From an uncultured Mycoplasmatota bacterium (GTDB taxonomy: Bacteria; Bacillota_I; Bacilli_A; RF39; UBA660): 59,560 nt of DNA. Location of the stretch: NCBI GenBank assembly GCA_900546745.1, contig URDT01000004.1, positions 1 through 59,560 on the forward strand, written 5' to 3'. Of the stretch, positions 16,688-24,838 are shown piece after piece. Below the pieces are notes generated by a model. It made no database searches and had not been told where the DNA came from. It saw nothing but the letters and a program-made list of their open reading frames with translations. Positions within the stretch are counted from its first letter, which is position 1. Each line of letters begins with the position of its first letter. The translations under genes were made by a program, and so were the position numbers.

Positions 16688-17312
16688 ATAATTCACTTAA
16701 GGATTTGTCAAAGTAATTTTCAGGATCAACTGTTTTTCCATTCACAATTAATTCAAAATATAAATGACTTCCTAAATCTTTATCTAAGTTGCTTGTACTA
16801 CTTTTTCCAATCACATCACCTTGGGAAATTTTGTCATTTTCTTTTAAAGTTACATCTTTTAAGCTTTGATAAACACTTATAATATTATTATCATGTTCAA
16901 TTTGGACAGTTGTTCCTAAAGTTTCATCATTTTCAACAGAAATAACTTTTCCATCTAGAATAGCAGTTACATCAAAATCATCTTTTCCACCATAAGATAC
17001 TCCACTACTTTGTAAATAGGTATTATTGTAATTAATAATTGCTTTTTCTTGAGATGATTCATCTGCTTGATAATCATAAAAATCTTTTAATATTGTAATT
17101 TCAGAATCTTTATATGGTCTTACTATTTTTGTTTCAGCTGCTACTACAGGTAACACTTCATCAAAAATTGTATCACTTACATATAAAGTATCATCATCTA
17201 AACTATTAGTTGTAAATGCACCTTCTATCAAATAAGCAATTCCAACTAATAAAACAAATCCTAAACTGTACATTAAATATACTGCCGACTTTTTAAGTCT
17301 TCTAACTTCCAT
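16686..17312 (-). CDS. spoIIQ: SpoIIQ, LytM-like forespore protein
   Basis: This 208-residue protein has one N-terminal membrane helix (about residues 11-30) and an extracellular LytM/M23 domain at about 100-205. The second metal motif is kept as HLYFEL, but the first HxxxD motif is replaced around SYGGKDDFDVTA, so the zinc site is probably incomplete, as in Bacillus subtilis SpoIIQ. SpoIIQ is made in the forespore and bridges to SpoIIIAH in the mother cell during engulfment. Its place between spoIID and spoIIID supports the call over an ordinary endopeptidase. TAGAGGTGAG precedes the ATG. Confidence 0.88.
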   Translation of the reverse strand: MEVRRLKKSAVYLMYSLGFVLLVGIAYLIEGAFTTNSLDDDTLYVSDTIFDEVLPVVAAETKIVRPYKDSEITILKDFYDYQADESSQEKAIINYNNTYLQSSGVSYGGKDDFDVTAILDGKVISVENDETLGTTVQIEHDNNIISVYQSLKDVTLKENDKISQGDVIGKSSTSNLDKDLGSHLYFELIVNGKTVDPENYFDKSLSEL

Positions 17313-17354
17313 TTTTTCTCACCTCTATTAAAAGTGTGAGCACATTTTTTAATT

Positions 17355-18281
17355 TTATACTTCCATTTTTAAAATTTCTACATTTTGATAATAATACTTT
17401 ATAATTTCTTGATAATTATATCCTTTTAAAGCCATCGCTTGGGCTCCATATTGACTCATTCCTACACCATGTCCGTATCCTTTTGTTTGAATTGTTATTA
17501 TATTTCCATTTTGTTCAATATTAAAATAAGTAGATCTTAAATTTAATAATTTTGTTAAATCTGATGCTTTAAATTTTTGACGATTAATTTCTATATTTTT
17601 TATACGACCAGTACTAGTAGTGTCTACTATATTTATTTGCAATTTTTCTTCATAAGGTAAATTTAATTTTTGATAGAATTCTTCTAGGGTAAATTTATAA
17701 ATTTCATTAAAAACAGGAGATACATCACTATCCCATGTAGAATCTACGCTTCTCAAATAAGGCAAAGATTCTTGAAAAACTTCCTCACTATTTTCTGTTT
17801 TTCCAGAGCTAGTAGAAAAAAAGAATGCTTGAATTACTTCTCCATTGTAAGCAATATATTCACCTTGTGTATCATTTACAGCCTTGGTTATTTTTTGCAA
17901 TTTTTCTTCATATTGATCTTTCCATTTTTCTTTCATTTGTGATTCATCTAAATAAACCTGATTCATGACAGTATCTACAATATCGTAATCATTATTTTTA
18001 TTTTGTTCCATTTTTTTTAAAACATAACTTCTAGCGGCAAGTGCTTGCGCTTTTAATGCTTCCAATTCAAAGTTGGCAGGCATTTCTCCTGCTAAAACTC
18101 CAATGATGTAACTTTCAAAGGGAACAGTATCAATAGAACCATTTGTTCTTTGAATTCTAACGTTTTTATTATTAATAACATTTGAATTTATATTTTGTTC
18201 TTTTATTTCTTTAACAAAAATTAAAACTACTAAAAAAGGTATCAATATTACTATTCCTGTCAAACCTAAAATTTTTTTCAT
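17355..18281 (-). CDS. spoIID: SpoIID, sporulation lytic transglycosylase
   Basis: This 308-residue protein starts at the ATG at 18281 (AAGGGATTCT upstream) with an N-terminal membrane anchor (about 5-25). The SpoIID domain follows: VPFESYIIGVLAGEMPANFE with the catalytic Glu in AGEMP, LKAQALAARSYVLKK, AFFFSTSSGKTENSEEVF and GYGHGVGMSQYGAQAMALKG. SpoIID cleaves peptidoglycan glycan strands to drive engulfment together with SpoIIM and SpoIIP. It is first in the spoIID-spoIIQ-spoIIID-mbl run. Confidence 0.95.
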   Translation of the reverse strand: MKKILGLTGIVILIPFLVVLIFVKEIKEQNINSNVINNKNVRIQRTNGSIDTVPFESYIIGVLAGEMPANFELEALKAQALAARSYVLKKMEQNKNNDYDIVDTVMNQVYLDESQMKEKWKDQYEEKLQKITKAVNDTQGEYIAYNGEVIQAFFFSTSSGKTENSEEVFQESLPYLRSVDSTWDSDVSPVFNEIYKFTLEEFYQKLNLPYEEKLQINIVDTTSTGRIKNIEINRQKFKASDLTKLLNLRSTYFNIEQNGNIITIQTKGYGHGVGMSQYGAQAMALKGYNYQEIIKYYYQNVEILKMEV

Positions 18282-18394
18282 AGAATCCCTTCTTTTTATC
18301 ATTATAAAAAATAGGAAGAAGTAATTTTGTCAAAATAAATGATTTTTATTCATTATATTGTGATATAATGAAAATATTTCAAGGAGGGATTATA

Positions 18395-19072
18395 ATGATT
18401 AAAACTAAAAAAAGAGGATCATTGATTATTATTTCAGGGACTACTTGTGCTGGAAAAGGAACTGTTATTAAAAAATTATTAGAAAGAAATAAAAATATGG
18501 TCTTATCTCTTTCATATACTTCTAGACCTATTAGAAAAGGAGAAGTAGATGGAATTGATTACAAATTTATTTCTCATGAAGAATTTGAAAGAAAAATAAA
18601 AAATGGGGATTTTTTAGAATATGCGAAAGTAAGATATGGAGAATATTTTGGTACTCCAAAAGAGAATATTGAAAATTTACTAGAAGCTGGAAAAGATGTT
18701 ATTCTAGAAATTGATGTACAAGGTGCGAAACAAATTAAGAAAAAGTTACCAGAAACAATTTTAATTTTTATTATGGCTCCTTCCATGGAAGAGATAAAAA
18801 GAAGAATTAAAGCAAGAGGAGCCGAAACAGCAGAGCAAATTGTAGATCGTTTTCAAACTGCTTATAGAGAAATTAATGAGGTAAATAAATATAATTATGT
18901 TGTTGTAAATGATAATTTAGAGGAAGCTATTCAAAAAGTTGAAGCAATTTTAATTAGTGAAAAATGTAGAGTCGATCGTATCGAAGAAATATATGTTGAA
19001 AATAAGGAAGAAATTATTCATGAATTCTTAATTGGAAAAGAATTTAATAATGAAACAAAAAAAATACAATAA
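18395..19072 (+). CDS. gmk: Guanylate kinase
   Basis: This 225-residue enzyme starts at the ATG at 18395 after AGGAGGG. It has P-loop GTTCAGKGTV (about 16-25), the GMP-binding SYTSRPIRKGEVDGIDYKFI, EIDVQGAKQIKK and the lid region RIKARGAET. It phosphorylates GMP to GDP. The C-terminal extension (about 18 residues, IHEFLIGKEFNNETKKIQ) is slightly longer than in most homologs. An extended -10 (TGATATAAT, about 18360-18368) lies upstream. It is one of the few plus-strand genes on the left arm. Confidence 0.95.
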   Translation: MIKTKKRGSLIIISGTTCAGKGTVIKKLLERNKNMVLSLSYTSRPIRKGEVDGIDYKFISHEEFERKIKNGDFLEYAKVRYGEYFGTPKENIENLLEAGKDVILEIDVQGAKQIKKKLPETILIFIMAPSMEEIKRRIKARGAETAEQIVDRFQTAYREINEVNKYNYVVVNDNLEEAIQKVEAILISEKCRVDRIEEIYVENKEEIIHEFLIGKEFNNETKKIQ

Positions 19073-19093
19073 AACCTCACATATTGTGAGGTT
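19073..19093. terminator. Hairpin between gmk and the DUF1146 gene
   Basis: Arms AACCTCACA and TGTGAGGTT around TAT. The T-tract is better on the minus strand, so it chiefly terminates the rpiB-DUF1146 side. Confidence 0.65.
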
Positions 19094-19289
19094 AAATAAA
19101 TTTTGAATTTAGAAAAAAATCATAAAAAAAATTAACCGTTAAATAGGATAAGGATAAAGAAATCATGAGATATAAAATCCTAGATTGATAATAACGGTTT
19201 TTTTTGAATTTTCCTTCTATATTAAGAGCATCTAAAGCCCATATAGAAATTGGAGTTGTCAAAATATATAAAATTGTTTTAACAGTCAT
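19092..19289 (-). CDS. DUF1146 (YwzB-like) small membrane protein
   Basis: This is a 65-residue protein with two membrane helices (about residues 2-22 and 40-62) separated by a basic loop (EGKFKKNRYYQSRI), the pattern of the DUF1146/YwzB family. The start is the ATG at 19289, whose GAGGAAC site lies inside the end of rpiB; the two genes overlap by 11 bases and are translationally coupled. The function of the family is unknown. Confidence 0.7.
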   Translation of the reverse strand: MTVKTILYILTTPISIWALDALNIEGKFKKNRYYQSRILYLMISLSLSYLTVNFFYDFFLNSKFI

Positions 19290-19725
19290 GATGTTCCTCA
19301 TAATCAGTAATCAATTTAATTCTTCTCTGATGTCTTTCTTCATTTGAAAATGGTGTTTCTAAAAATGTTTTCACGATTTCAATAGTTTCTTCTTTAGAGT
19401 GTGTAGAAGAAAGGGCTAATACGTTACTATCATTATGAAATCTTGTTAAATATGCTTCTTTTACATTATCAACTTTTGCACATCGAACTGTTTTTACTTT
19501 ATTACAAGCAATTTCCATTCCAATCCCTGTCGTACAAACTAAGATACCTTTTTCAATTTGTTTTGTACGAACAGCCTCTCCTACCTGTAAAGCATATATT
19601 GGATAATCTGTAGATTCTTCATTATATGTCCCATAGTCATGATAATGAATATGATTGCTTTCTAAATATTCGATAATAATTTGTTTTGTTTGAAATCCTC
19701 CATGATCTGAACCAATTCCTATCAT
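19279..19725 (-). CDS. rpiB: Ribose-5-phosphate isomerase B / sugar isomerase RpiB-LacA-LacB family
   Basis: This 148-residue protein has IGIGSDHGGFQTKQIIIEYL, DYPIYALQVGEAV and the active-site Cys region GILVCTTGIGMEIACNK (about residues 62-78). SRFHNDSNVLALS is represented by TRFHNDSNVLALSS. The enzyme interconverts ribose- and ribulose-5-phosphate; related LacAB and allose isomerases share the fold, but the single-copy context favours RpiB. The ATG overlaps the stop of the upstream FemX gene by ATGA. Confidence 0.9.
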   Translation of the reverse strand: MIGIGSDHGGFQTKQIIIEYLESNHIHYHDYGTYNEESTDYPIYALQVGEAVRTKQIEKGILVCTTGIGMEIACNKVKTVRCAKVDNVKEAYLTRFHNDSNVLALSSTHSKEETIEIVKTFLETPFSNEERHQRRIKLITDYEEHHDC

Positions 19726-20963
19726 TTTTTCACCTTCTTTAATTGATTATAAAATGTAAACATTATTTTATATATAGAATAATAAAATGAATTTGTAATT
19801 AAAGTAAATTCACCTATTAATTCTACTACTTTAGAATTAAATCCTCGTTTAAAATCAAATAGTCCAAACATTGGATCACTTTCATCAAAGGCAGGATCAA
19901 TTCCATAAAAATTAAATTTTTGATAATGATTTGTTAAACCATATTGAATCATTTTCCATTGTAATAAATATTGAGAGTTAAGATGCATAAATGGTTTTAA
20001 ACTTGCTCCAAATAAATACACGATTTGATTTCCAAATAACATGTATAATCCACCAGCAATAGTAACGTTATTGCCATATTTTTGTTTTAATTCGGTTGTA
20101 TTTGTTATTTTTTTAGAAATACTATTGATTTGACTTTCTAATTCTTTTTTTTGTCCCTCTTTTGTTATTTTTTGAAGTTTCTTTTTAATTTCATCAATTT
20201 CATCTTGATATCTTTTAATTTGTTTTGTAGCATCAAAATCAACTAATAAAACTTTAATATGATTTGTTGAAATAAAGGATTGATACATAGTTTTATAATA
20301 ACTCAAAGGTCTATCAATAAAGCCCCTTCTTTCTGAGGTATGTTTCATTAATTCTTTAAATTGTTTTAAGTCATCTGAATTGGCTTCTTTTACAGTAAGA
20401 CTATTTTTACTAGAATTTTTAATGCTCCAACGTGTGGTAGAACGCATTTCCTTTAATAATAATTCTTCTGTTTTGTTTTCTAAGTCCAAAACAGAAAGAA
20501 ATCTAGGCTCTAAATCTCTATGATTATAAAATCCATTATGTTGAAAACCTAATTTTTTTAAATGTTCTACTAGATTTTTATTATTAATACCATTTTCAAC
20601 AATATCACCATCGATATTTCTTTCTTGATAAATAATTAATGGATTCATTTTTACAAATATTCCTTTATTTGTCTTTACATAATCTTTTATTTTTGATATA
20701 AATTCATCCAATTGTTCATAATTATTGTAATCTGTTAAAAAACCTCTAGGAGCATAATAAATATATCGATTAAAAATCGGTATTTTTTTTGCTAATAAAA
20801 GAGTAGCAGATGTAATTTTACTATTCTCTTTTAATCCTACTAAATGTGGTATCCAACCTGTTGATTGTTTTAATTTACCCCAATAGGAGCTTTGAAAAAA
20901 AATGCTATTAGGATGATGTATGGCAAATTTATTAAATTCTTCTTCTGTTAATTTTGTAATCAT
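19722..20963 (-). CDS. FemX/FemAB-type aminoacyltransferase (peptidoglycan cross-bridge)
   Basis: This 413-residue protein has twin GNAT-like folds: FFQSSYWGKLKQSTGWIPHL at the start, YYAPRGFLTDYNN, then EMRSTTRWSIKNS (tRNA/ligand loop) and, near the end, FYGIDPAFDESDPMFGLFDFKRGF. A charged helical hairpin at about 245-295 matches the coiled-coil arm of FemA. The family transfers amino acids from aminoacyl-tRNA to the lysine of lipid II to build the interpeptide bridge. A second Fem-type gene lies across the divergent promoter region behind a flippase. Which residue it adds cannot be read from the sequence. Confidence 0.88.
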   Translation of the reverse strand: MITKLTEEEFNKFAIHHPNSIFFQSSYWGKLKQSTGWIPHLVGLKENSKITSATLLLAKKIPIFNRYIYYAPRGFLTDYNNYEQLDEFISKIKDYVKTNKGIFVKMNPLIIYQERNIDGDIVENGINNKNLVEHLKKLGFQHNGFYNHRDLEPRFLSVLDLENKTEELLLKEMRSTTRWSIKNSSKNSLTVKEANSDDLKQFKELMKHTSERRGFIDRPLSYYKTMYQSFISTNHIKVLLVDFDATKQIKRYQDEIDEIKKKLQKITKEGQKKELESQINSISKKITNTTELKQKYGNNVTIAGGLYMLFGNQIVYLFGASLKPFMHLNSQYLLQWKMIQYGLTNHYQKFNFYGIDPAFDESDPMFGLFDFKRGFNSKVVELIGEFTLITNSFYYSIYKIMFTFYNQLKKVKK

Positions 20964-21050
20964 ATTATCACTCTCTTCGTTATTATACTATATTTTTTTT
21001 ATGAAGTCACTAAGGTTGTGGTATAATAGAAAATAGATTGGAGTGAAACA

Positions 21051-22589
21051 ATGAATAAAGATTCTAGAACTAAAAATTCTATTCGGAATTCCACAATTTC
21101 TATTACAACACAAATTCTAACGGTTATTATGGATTTTGTTGTAAAAACGATTTTTATCAAAGTATTAGGTGACGAATATTTAGGAATTAATGGTTTATTT
21201 GCGAATATTATTACACTTTTATCTTTAGCTGATCTTGGAGTGGGTATTGCCATACCATATAGTTTATATAGGCCTCTTGCAGAAAAAAATGAGCAAAAAA
21301 TTAAAGTTTTAATGAAATTCTATAAAAAAACTTATAATTTAATTGGATGTGTTGTTTTAGCTATTGGAATTTCTTTAACTCCATTTTTAAATTTCATTAT
21401 CAAAGATATGCCAAATATACCTGGGATCTATTTTATTTATATTCTATTTGTTACTCACTCTGCTTTAAGTTATTTCTTTGTTTATAAAAAATTTCTAATT
21501 GAATCTGACCAAAAAGGATATATCGTTTCTAGGATTACTTTTATTTGTTCATTTGCTTTAAATATTGTCAGAGTCATTGTATTATTAATTACAAAAAACT
21601 TTATTCTATATTTATTCTGTAGTATTATTTTTGTTTTAATTCAAAATTTTTGGTATTCTTATAAAGCAAATAAAATGTATCCATATATTACGAAAAAAAC
21701 AGACGAAAATATCTCAAAAGAAGATTTTAAAGAAATTTCTAACAATGTATCTTCTTTGTTAATTTATAAAATTGGAAATGTTATTACTAGTGGTACTGAT
21801 AATATTGTTATTTCTAAATTTATTGGTTTAGTAGCAGTAGGTATTTATTCTAATTATGTATTAATTTCTAATTCATTAGTTAATGTTTTAACGCAAATAT
21901 TTAATGCTATTACTGCTAGCATTGGAAATTTGGTTGTTACCAATAATGAACGAAGTAAAAATATTTATGAAAATTTAAATTTTTTCTGCTTTTGGATTTA
22001 TTCATTATGTAGTATTTGCTTATTTATATTAATTAATCCTTTTATTCAAATTTGGTTAGGAAAAAACTATGTTTTATCAACAACTGTTTCTTTCTTCTTA
22101 GCTCTAAATTTTTATATTATGGGGATGCAATCTGTTACAAATTCTTTTAGAACTGCTTATGGATTATTCTATAAAGCAAGATTTCGTCCTATTGTAATGG
22201 TGATTATTAATATTATTGTATCTATTATTTTAGTTGGTCCTCTTGGAATCTCTGGTGTTTTAATTGGAACAATTATAAGTCGACTTTTAACTGTTGCTTG
22301 GTTAGATCCTTATATTGTCTATAAATATGGATTTCAAGATAATCCTAAAAAATATTATCAAACCTATGTTTCTTATCTCATTATATTTTTAGTACAATGT
22401 TTTGTTCTTTTCTATATTTGTAGTTTCATTCATACTATTAATATTTTTACTTGGATTATAATGGCTATTATTATTTTATTATTTTATAATCTTACTTTAT
22501 ATTTGTTATTTTCAAAAACAAAAGAATTTCAGTTTTTTTATCAAAAAGGATATCAATTTATTCAAAAAATAAAAAGGAGAAATGCATAA
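21051..22589 (+). CDS. Polysaccharide/lipid II-type flippase (Wzx-like, MOP superfamily)
   Basis: This 512-residue protein has about 12-14 membrane helices. The amino end (SIRNSTISITTQILTVIMDF) and the first loops (VLGDEYLGINGLFANIITLL) are typical of polysaccharide-biosynthesis membrane proteins. Such proteins flip undecaprenyl-linked sugars across the membrane. It starts at 21051 after GGAGTG, and its stop overlaps the start of the following FemX gene as TAATG. Being in an operon with a Fem ligase suggests it handles an envelope precursor, but the exact substrate is unknown. Confidence 0.85.
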   Translation: MNKDSRTKNSIRNSTISITTQILTVIMDFVVKTIFIKVLGDEYLGINGLFANIITLLSLADLGVGIAIPYSLYRPLAEKNEQKIKVLMKFYKKTYNLIGCVVLAIGISLTPFLNFIIKDMPNIPGIYFIYILFVTHSALSYFFVYKKFLIESDQKGYIVSRITFICSFALNIVRVIVLLITKNFILYLFCSIIFVLIQNFWYSYKANKMYPYITKKTDENISKEDFKEISNNVSSLLIYKIGNVITSGTDNIVISKFIGLVAVGIYSNYVLISNSLVNVLTQIFNAITASIGNLVVTNNERSKNIYENLNFFCFWIYSLCSICLFILINPFIQIWLGKNYVLSTTVSFFLALNFYIMGMQSVTNSFRTAYGLFYKARFRPIVMVIINIIVSIILVGPLGISGVLIGTIISRLLTVAWLDPYIVYKYGFQDNPKKYYQTYVSYLIIFLVQCFVLFYICSFIHTINIFTWIIMAIIILLFYNLTLYLLFSKTKEFQFFYQKGYQFIQKIKRRNA

Positions 22590-23857
22590 TGAATTTTATA
22601 GAAAATGTAGAAAAAAAAGAATATGAGGAATTTGTAAAAAATCATCCAAAATCACATTTTATGCAAAGCTACTATTGGGGAGAGGTAATGAAACATAAAA
22701 ATTTCACCCCTCATTATGTAGGTATAAAGAAAGATGGAAAACTAATAGCTACTGCGTTGTTATTAAAAAAACATTTATTAAAAAATTATTGTTATTTTTA
22801 TGCCCCTAGAGGATATATTTTAGATTATGATAATCTTGATGTTATTGAACATTTTACAAAAAGTTTAAAAGAATATGGAAAAAAACATCATGCTTTATTT
22901 ATTAAAATTGATCCAGATATTAAACTTCACAGTTTAGATTTGGATGGAAATGTTGTTGGAGAGTTAAATCGCATGCCACTCATTGATTTTCTAAAAAAAT
23001 TAGGATATCGTCACATGGGATTTAATAAACAATTTACTGGAGAACAACCAAGATTTACTTTTCGACTAAATTTAGATGATGATTTCAATTCTATTTATGG
23101 AAGAATTCATCCTACTACAAGAAAAATATTAAATAAGGGAAATCAGTATAATCTAGATATGTATATTGGAGATGAAACTGATATTGATGATTTTTATCAA
23201 ACAATGATTGATACAGCAGAAAGAGAGCATTTAAAGAAAACGCCTATTTCTTATTATCAGAATTTTTATACTATTTTAAATCAATATGATATGTCTGATT
23301 TATATATTGTAAAAGTAAAAATAGAAGACTTGAAAAAAACTTATCAAAATAGAATTGATGACATTCATTTAGAAATTGATACTCTTAATAAAACAGAATA
23401 CAAAAATGAAAAGAAAAAAGAAAATCTAATGAATGATTTAAACAAAAAATTGGAACATGCTGAACAAGAAATGGAAGAAATTAATAGTATTCAAAAAGAT
23501 GAAGTTATTCTTTCTTCTATTATTACGGTAAAATATGGAAATAAAGTTTGGACAATTCATGGTGGAAATTCGAATGTACTTCGTGAATTAAATTCTAATT
23601 ATTTATTATATTATCAAATTATAAAAGATGCTCATAGTAATGGATATAAAGTGATTGACTTCTTTGGTACTTCCGGTGAAGCAAATCCTGACAAAAGTAA
23701 TCCTATCTATGGTATTCACAATTTTAAGAAAAGACTTGGTGGAGAATATACAGAATTTATCGGAGAATTTGATTTTGTTATTCATCCATTCTTATATTTT
23801 AGTTATAAAAAACTATTACCTATTTATAGAAAAATCGCACAAAAAAAGAAGAATTAA
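22589..23857 (+). CDS. FemX/FemAB-type aminoacyltransferase, second copy
   Basis: This 422-residue homolog of the enzyme at 19722-20963 has HFMQSYYWGEVMKHKNFTPH, FYAPRGYILDYDNLD, GRIHPTTRKILNKGNQYNLD, a long coiled-coil arm (about residues 250-305, KVKIEDLKKTYQNRIDDIHL onward) and FFGTSGEANPDKSNPIYGIH near the end. Conserved DFFG/FYG and FKR patterns show the Fem fold is complete. Two paralogs imply a bridge of at least two residues or two substrates. It is coupled to the flippase upstream and ends at a strong terminator. Confidence 0.88.
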   Translation: MNFIENVEKKEYEEFVKNHPKSHFMQSYYWGEVMKHKNFTPHYVGIKKDGKLIATALLLKKHLLKNYCYFYAPRGYILDYDNLDVIEHFTKSLKEYGKKHHALFIKIDPDIKLHSLDLDGNVVGELNRMPLIDFLKKLGYRHMGFNKQFTGEQPRFTFRLNLDDDFNSIYGRIHPTTRKILNKGNQYNLDMYIGDETDIDDFYQTMIDTAEREHLKKTPISYYQNFYTILNQYDMSDLYIVKVKIEDLKKTYQNRIDDIHLEIDTLNKTEYKNEKKKENLMNDLNKKLEHAEQEMEEINSIQKDEVILSSIITVKYGNKVWTIHGGNSNVLRELNSNYLLYYQIIKDAHSNGYKVIDFFGTSGEANPDKSNPIYGIHNFKKRLGGEYTEFIGEFDFVIHPFLYFSYKKLLPIYRKIAQKKKN

Positions 23858-23872
23858 TTTTCTTCTTTTTTG
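23843..23872. terminator. Terminator between femX and rpmE
   Basis: Arms AAAAAGAAGAA and TTCTTCTTTTT with a six-base loop. It includes the femX stop and overlaps the end of rpmE on the other strand. Confidence 0.85.
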
Positions 23873-24069
23873 TCAAATCCATATTTACGGTTGAACATTT
23901 CAACACGACCTGTTTTAGAAACAGCTCCTTGAACTCCTGTATAAAATGGATGACATTTATTACAAGTTTCAAGATGTAATTCTGGAACATTTGATTTTAC
24001 TGTAAAAATATTTCCACAAGCACATGTTACTTTTGTATCCATATAATTTGGATGAATATTCTTTTTCAT
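23854..24069 (-). CDS. rpmE: Ribosomal protein bL31
   Basis: This is a 71-residue bL31 starting at the ATG at 24069 (GGAGAG upstream): MKKNIHPNYMDTKVTCACGN, then LHLETCNKCHPFYTGVQGAV. Four cysteines in CxC and CxxC pairs mark the zinc-binding type. It stabilises the 30S-50S interface. A hairpin in the 5' leader (24089-24108) may be an autogenous control element. It is a single gene in its own unit. Confidence 0.95.
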   Translation of the reverse strand: MKKNIHPNYMDTKVTCACGNIFTVKSNVPELHLETCNKCHPFYTGVQGAVSKTGRVEMFNRKYGFDKKEEN

Positions 24070-24088
24070 TTGATACTCTCCTTCCGCC

Positions 24089-24108
24089 ATGACTTTCATT
24101 TAAGTCAT
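24089..24108 (-). promoter_or_regulatory. Hairpin in the rpmE leader
   Basis: ATGACTT and AAGTCAT arms around six bases lie about 20 bases before the rpmE start codon. L31 leader structures that bind the protein are known in Firmicutes; whether this belongs to that class needs covariance evidence. Confidence 0.4.
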
Positions 24109-24169
24109 AGAAATTTAATGCTTCTATATTATAACAAGTAATTTATAAAAAGGCAAGTATTTTATTAAT

Positions 24170-24799
24170 TCATTTTTTATTGATAATATCATTATAAATC
24201 TTTTCATTATTTTTATCTTCATTTAAATTTTCTACATCAATAAATTTTATATTATAGTTTTTTGAAAGATCTTTTACTTTTAAATTAATATAATCATAGA
24301 TTTCATCATAATAATCTGAATGCATATTATAAAATCCTATAAAATAAATATCTTCTTTACAGTATTTTCGAATCATTATAAACATTTTTTCAATATCTGA
24401 TATTAAAGTATCACAATAAGAAAATAATTCATTAATTTCAGTTGTATCTATTTTATAATTTAATTCATTATCTCCCATTTTTACAGTAAGAATATCTGAT
24501 TTAATTAAAGCATTTTGAAGTGTTTGATCACGATTATCTATTGTAATTACTTTATTAGATTCAATATCATGAATTAAATCTGTTATTCTATAATCTTGAT
24601 CAGAAAAATTATTAATATATTTCTCGAGTTTATTATTACGTTCTAAATTTTCAAAGATTAATTCGTTATAAGATTTTACTTGATTATATTTTAAATCTGT
24701 TATATTTAAATAATATATTTTTTTATCTAAATTTAAAATATATATTCCAAATATCATAAGAACAATAATTCCTAAAACTAACAATGTTTTTATTTTCAT
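24170..24799 (-). CDS. Membrane-anchored SGNH/GDSL hydrolase-like protein
   Basis: This 209-residue protein has an N-terminal membrane helix (about residues 5-24) and an extracellular domain. DILTVKMGDNELNYK resembles the block-III GxND region of SGNH hydrolases, and the C-terminal part (KEDIYFIGFYNMHSDYYDEI, later FIDVENLN) resembles the last strands of that fold. The usual first block GDS(L) and the final DxxH are not clear, so the enzyme may be inactive or very divergent. It follows murA on the same strand, just after a terminator that abuts its AGGAGG site. Confidence 0.55.
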   Translation of the reverse strand: MKIKTLLVLGIIVLMIFGIYILNLDKKIYYLNITDLKYNQVKSYNELIFENLERNNKLEKYINNFSDQDYRITDLIHDIESNKVITIDNRDQTLQNALIKSDILTVKMGDNELNYKIDTTEINELFSYCDTLISDIEKMFIMIRKYCKEDIYFIGFYNMHSDYYDEIYDYINLKVKDLSKNYNIKFIDVENLNEDKNNEKIYNDIINKK

Positions 24800-24810
24800 A
24801 AAAACCTCCT

Positions 24811-24836
24811 AAAAAAAATAGAGTTATACTCTATTT
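24811..24836 (-). terminator. Terminator of murA
   Basis: Arms AAATAGAG and CTCTATTT around TATAA, then eight T on the minus strand. The T-tract directly precedes the AGGAGG of the next gene, so some read-through or post-terminator initiation is needed to express it. Confidence 0.75.
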
Positions 24837-24838
24837 AA

